NCBI GenBank assembly: GCA_050249455.1
Contig: JBFWQM010000292.1
Coordinates: forward strand, 1-5,980
Direction of reading: 5' to 3'
From: JBFWQM01 sp050249455
Lineage (GTDB): Bacteria > Pseudomonadota > Alphaproteobacteria > MPNO01 > VGEU01
DNA: 5,980 nt
The notes under the pieces were generated by a model. The model worked only from the letters and a program-made list of their open reading frames with translations, made no database searches and had not been told where the DNA came from. Positions within the stretch are counted from its first letter, which is position 1. The number at the start of each line of letters is the position of its first letter. Below are positions 5,934 to 5,980 of the stretch, piece after piece. The position numbers were made by a program, and so were the translations under genes.

Positions 5934-5980
5934 CAGAACTTGCCCTTCCCGATGCGGGTGTGGCCGAACAGGCCCTGCGG
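5933..5980 (-). CDS. livH: Permease LivH, last 15 residues only (5' part outside window)
   Basis: An open minus-strand frame enters from the right edge and ends at a TGA at 5933-5935, encoding PQGLFGHTRIGKGKF. The PQGLFG ending after a membrane helix (usually RPQGLFG) is the conserved C-terminus of LivH permeases, and the gene sits immediately before livM, the standard livHMGF order. The TGA and the livM ATG share one base. Only 48 bases are visible, so the assignment rests on this short motif plus the context; the rest of the gene cannot be judged. Confidence 0.82.
   Translation of the reverse strand, partial: PQGLFGHTRIGKGKF

Noticed and set aside
1..5980. Possible mobile element, CRISPR, defence system or tRNA
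   Set aside because: I saw no transposase, integrase, terminal repeats, repeat-spacer array, defence domain or cloverleaf; the window is accounted for by transport genes and short gaps.

Overview
The window is GC-rich (roughly two thirds G+C by eye). Every gene I can support lies on the minus strand, with G/C-heavy third codon positions. Gene families and style (a liv-type ABC cassette, AbrB-duplication membrane proteins) fit a Gram-negative proteobacterium. Alphaproteobacteria is my best guess, but nothing here fixes the taxon.

Right half (about 2346-5980), read from high to low coordinates: the 3' end of a LivH permease, LivM permease, LivG ATPase, LivF ATPase, then a periplasmic substrate-binding protein. 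The first four are packed with 1-, 4- and 11-base overlaps, so they form one operon. The binding protein follows after 66 bases that hold a small hairpin, and it has its own strong ribosome binding site. Together they make a complete branched-chain amino acid type (HAAT) importer, with LivH only partly inside the window. The binding protein captures the ligand in the periplasm, LivH/LivM form the channel and LivF/LivG hydrolyse ATP. The ligand cannot be read from the sequence.

Middle (2179-2345): 167 bases between the binding-protein gene and the next gene. They hold two hairpins just past the stop codon (terminator candidates without a clear U-run) and then a plausible promoter for the left-hand genes.

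Left half (1-2178): two tandem, diverged paralogues of the AbrB-duplication membrane protein family (often misnamed 'AbrB family transcriptional regulator' or 'ammonia monooxygenase'). The upstream copy (1105-2178) is complete. The downstream copy (1-979) runs off the window at its C-terminus. The 125 bases between them contain a perfect 17-base inverted repeat over a promoter-like sequence, which suggests the second paralogue can be regulated independently.

I found no RNA genes, CRISPR arrays, insertion sequences or phage genes. Most of the window is ordinary housekeeping or accessory transport. The points most worth a second look are the tandem AbrB pair and the operator-like palindrome between its members.
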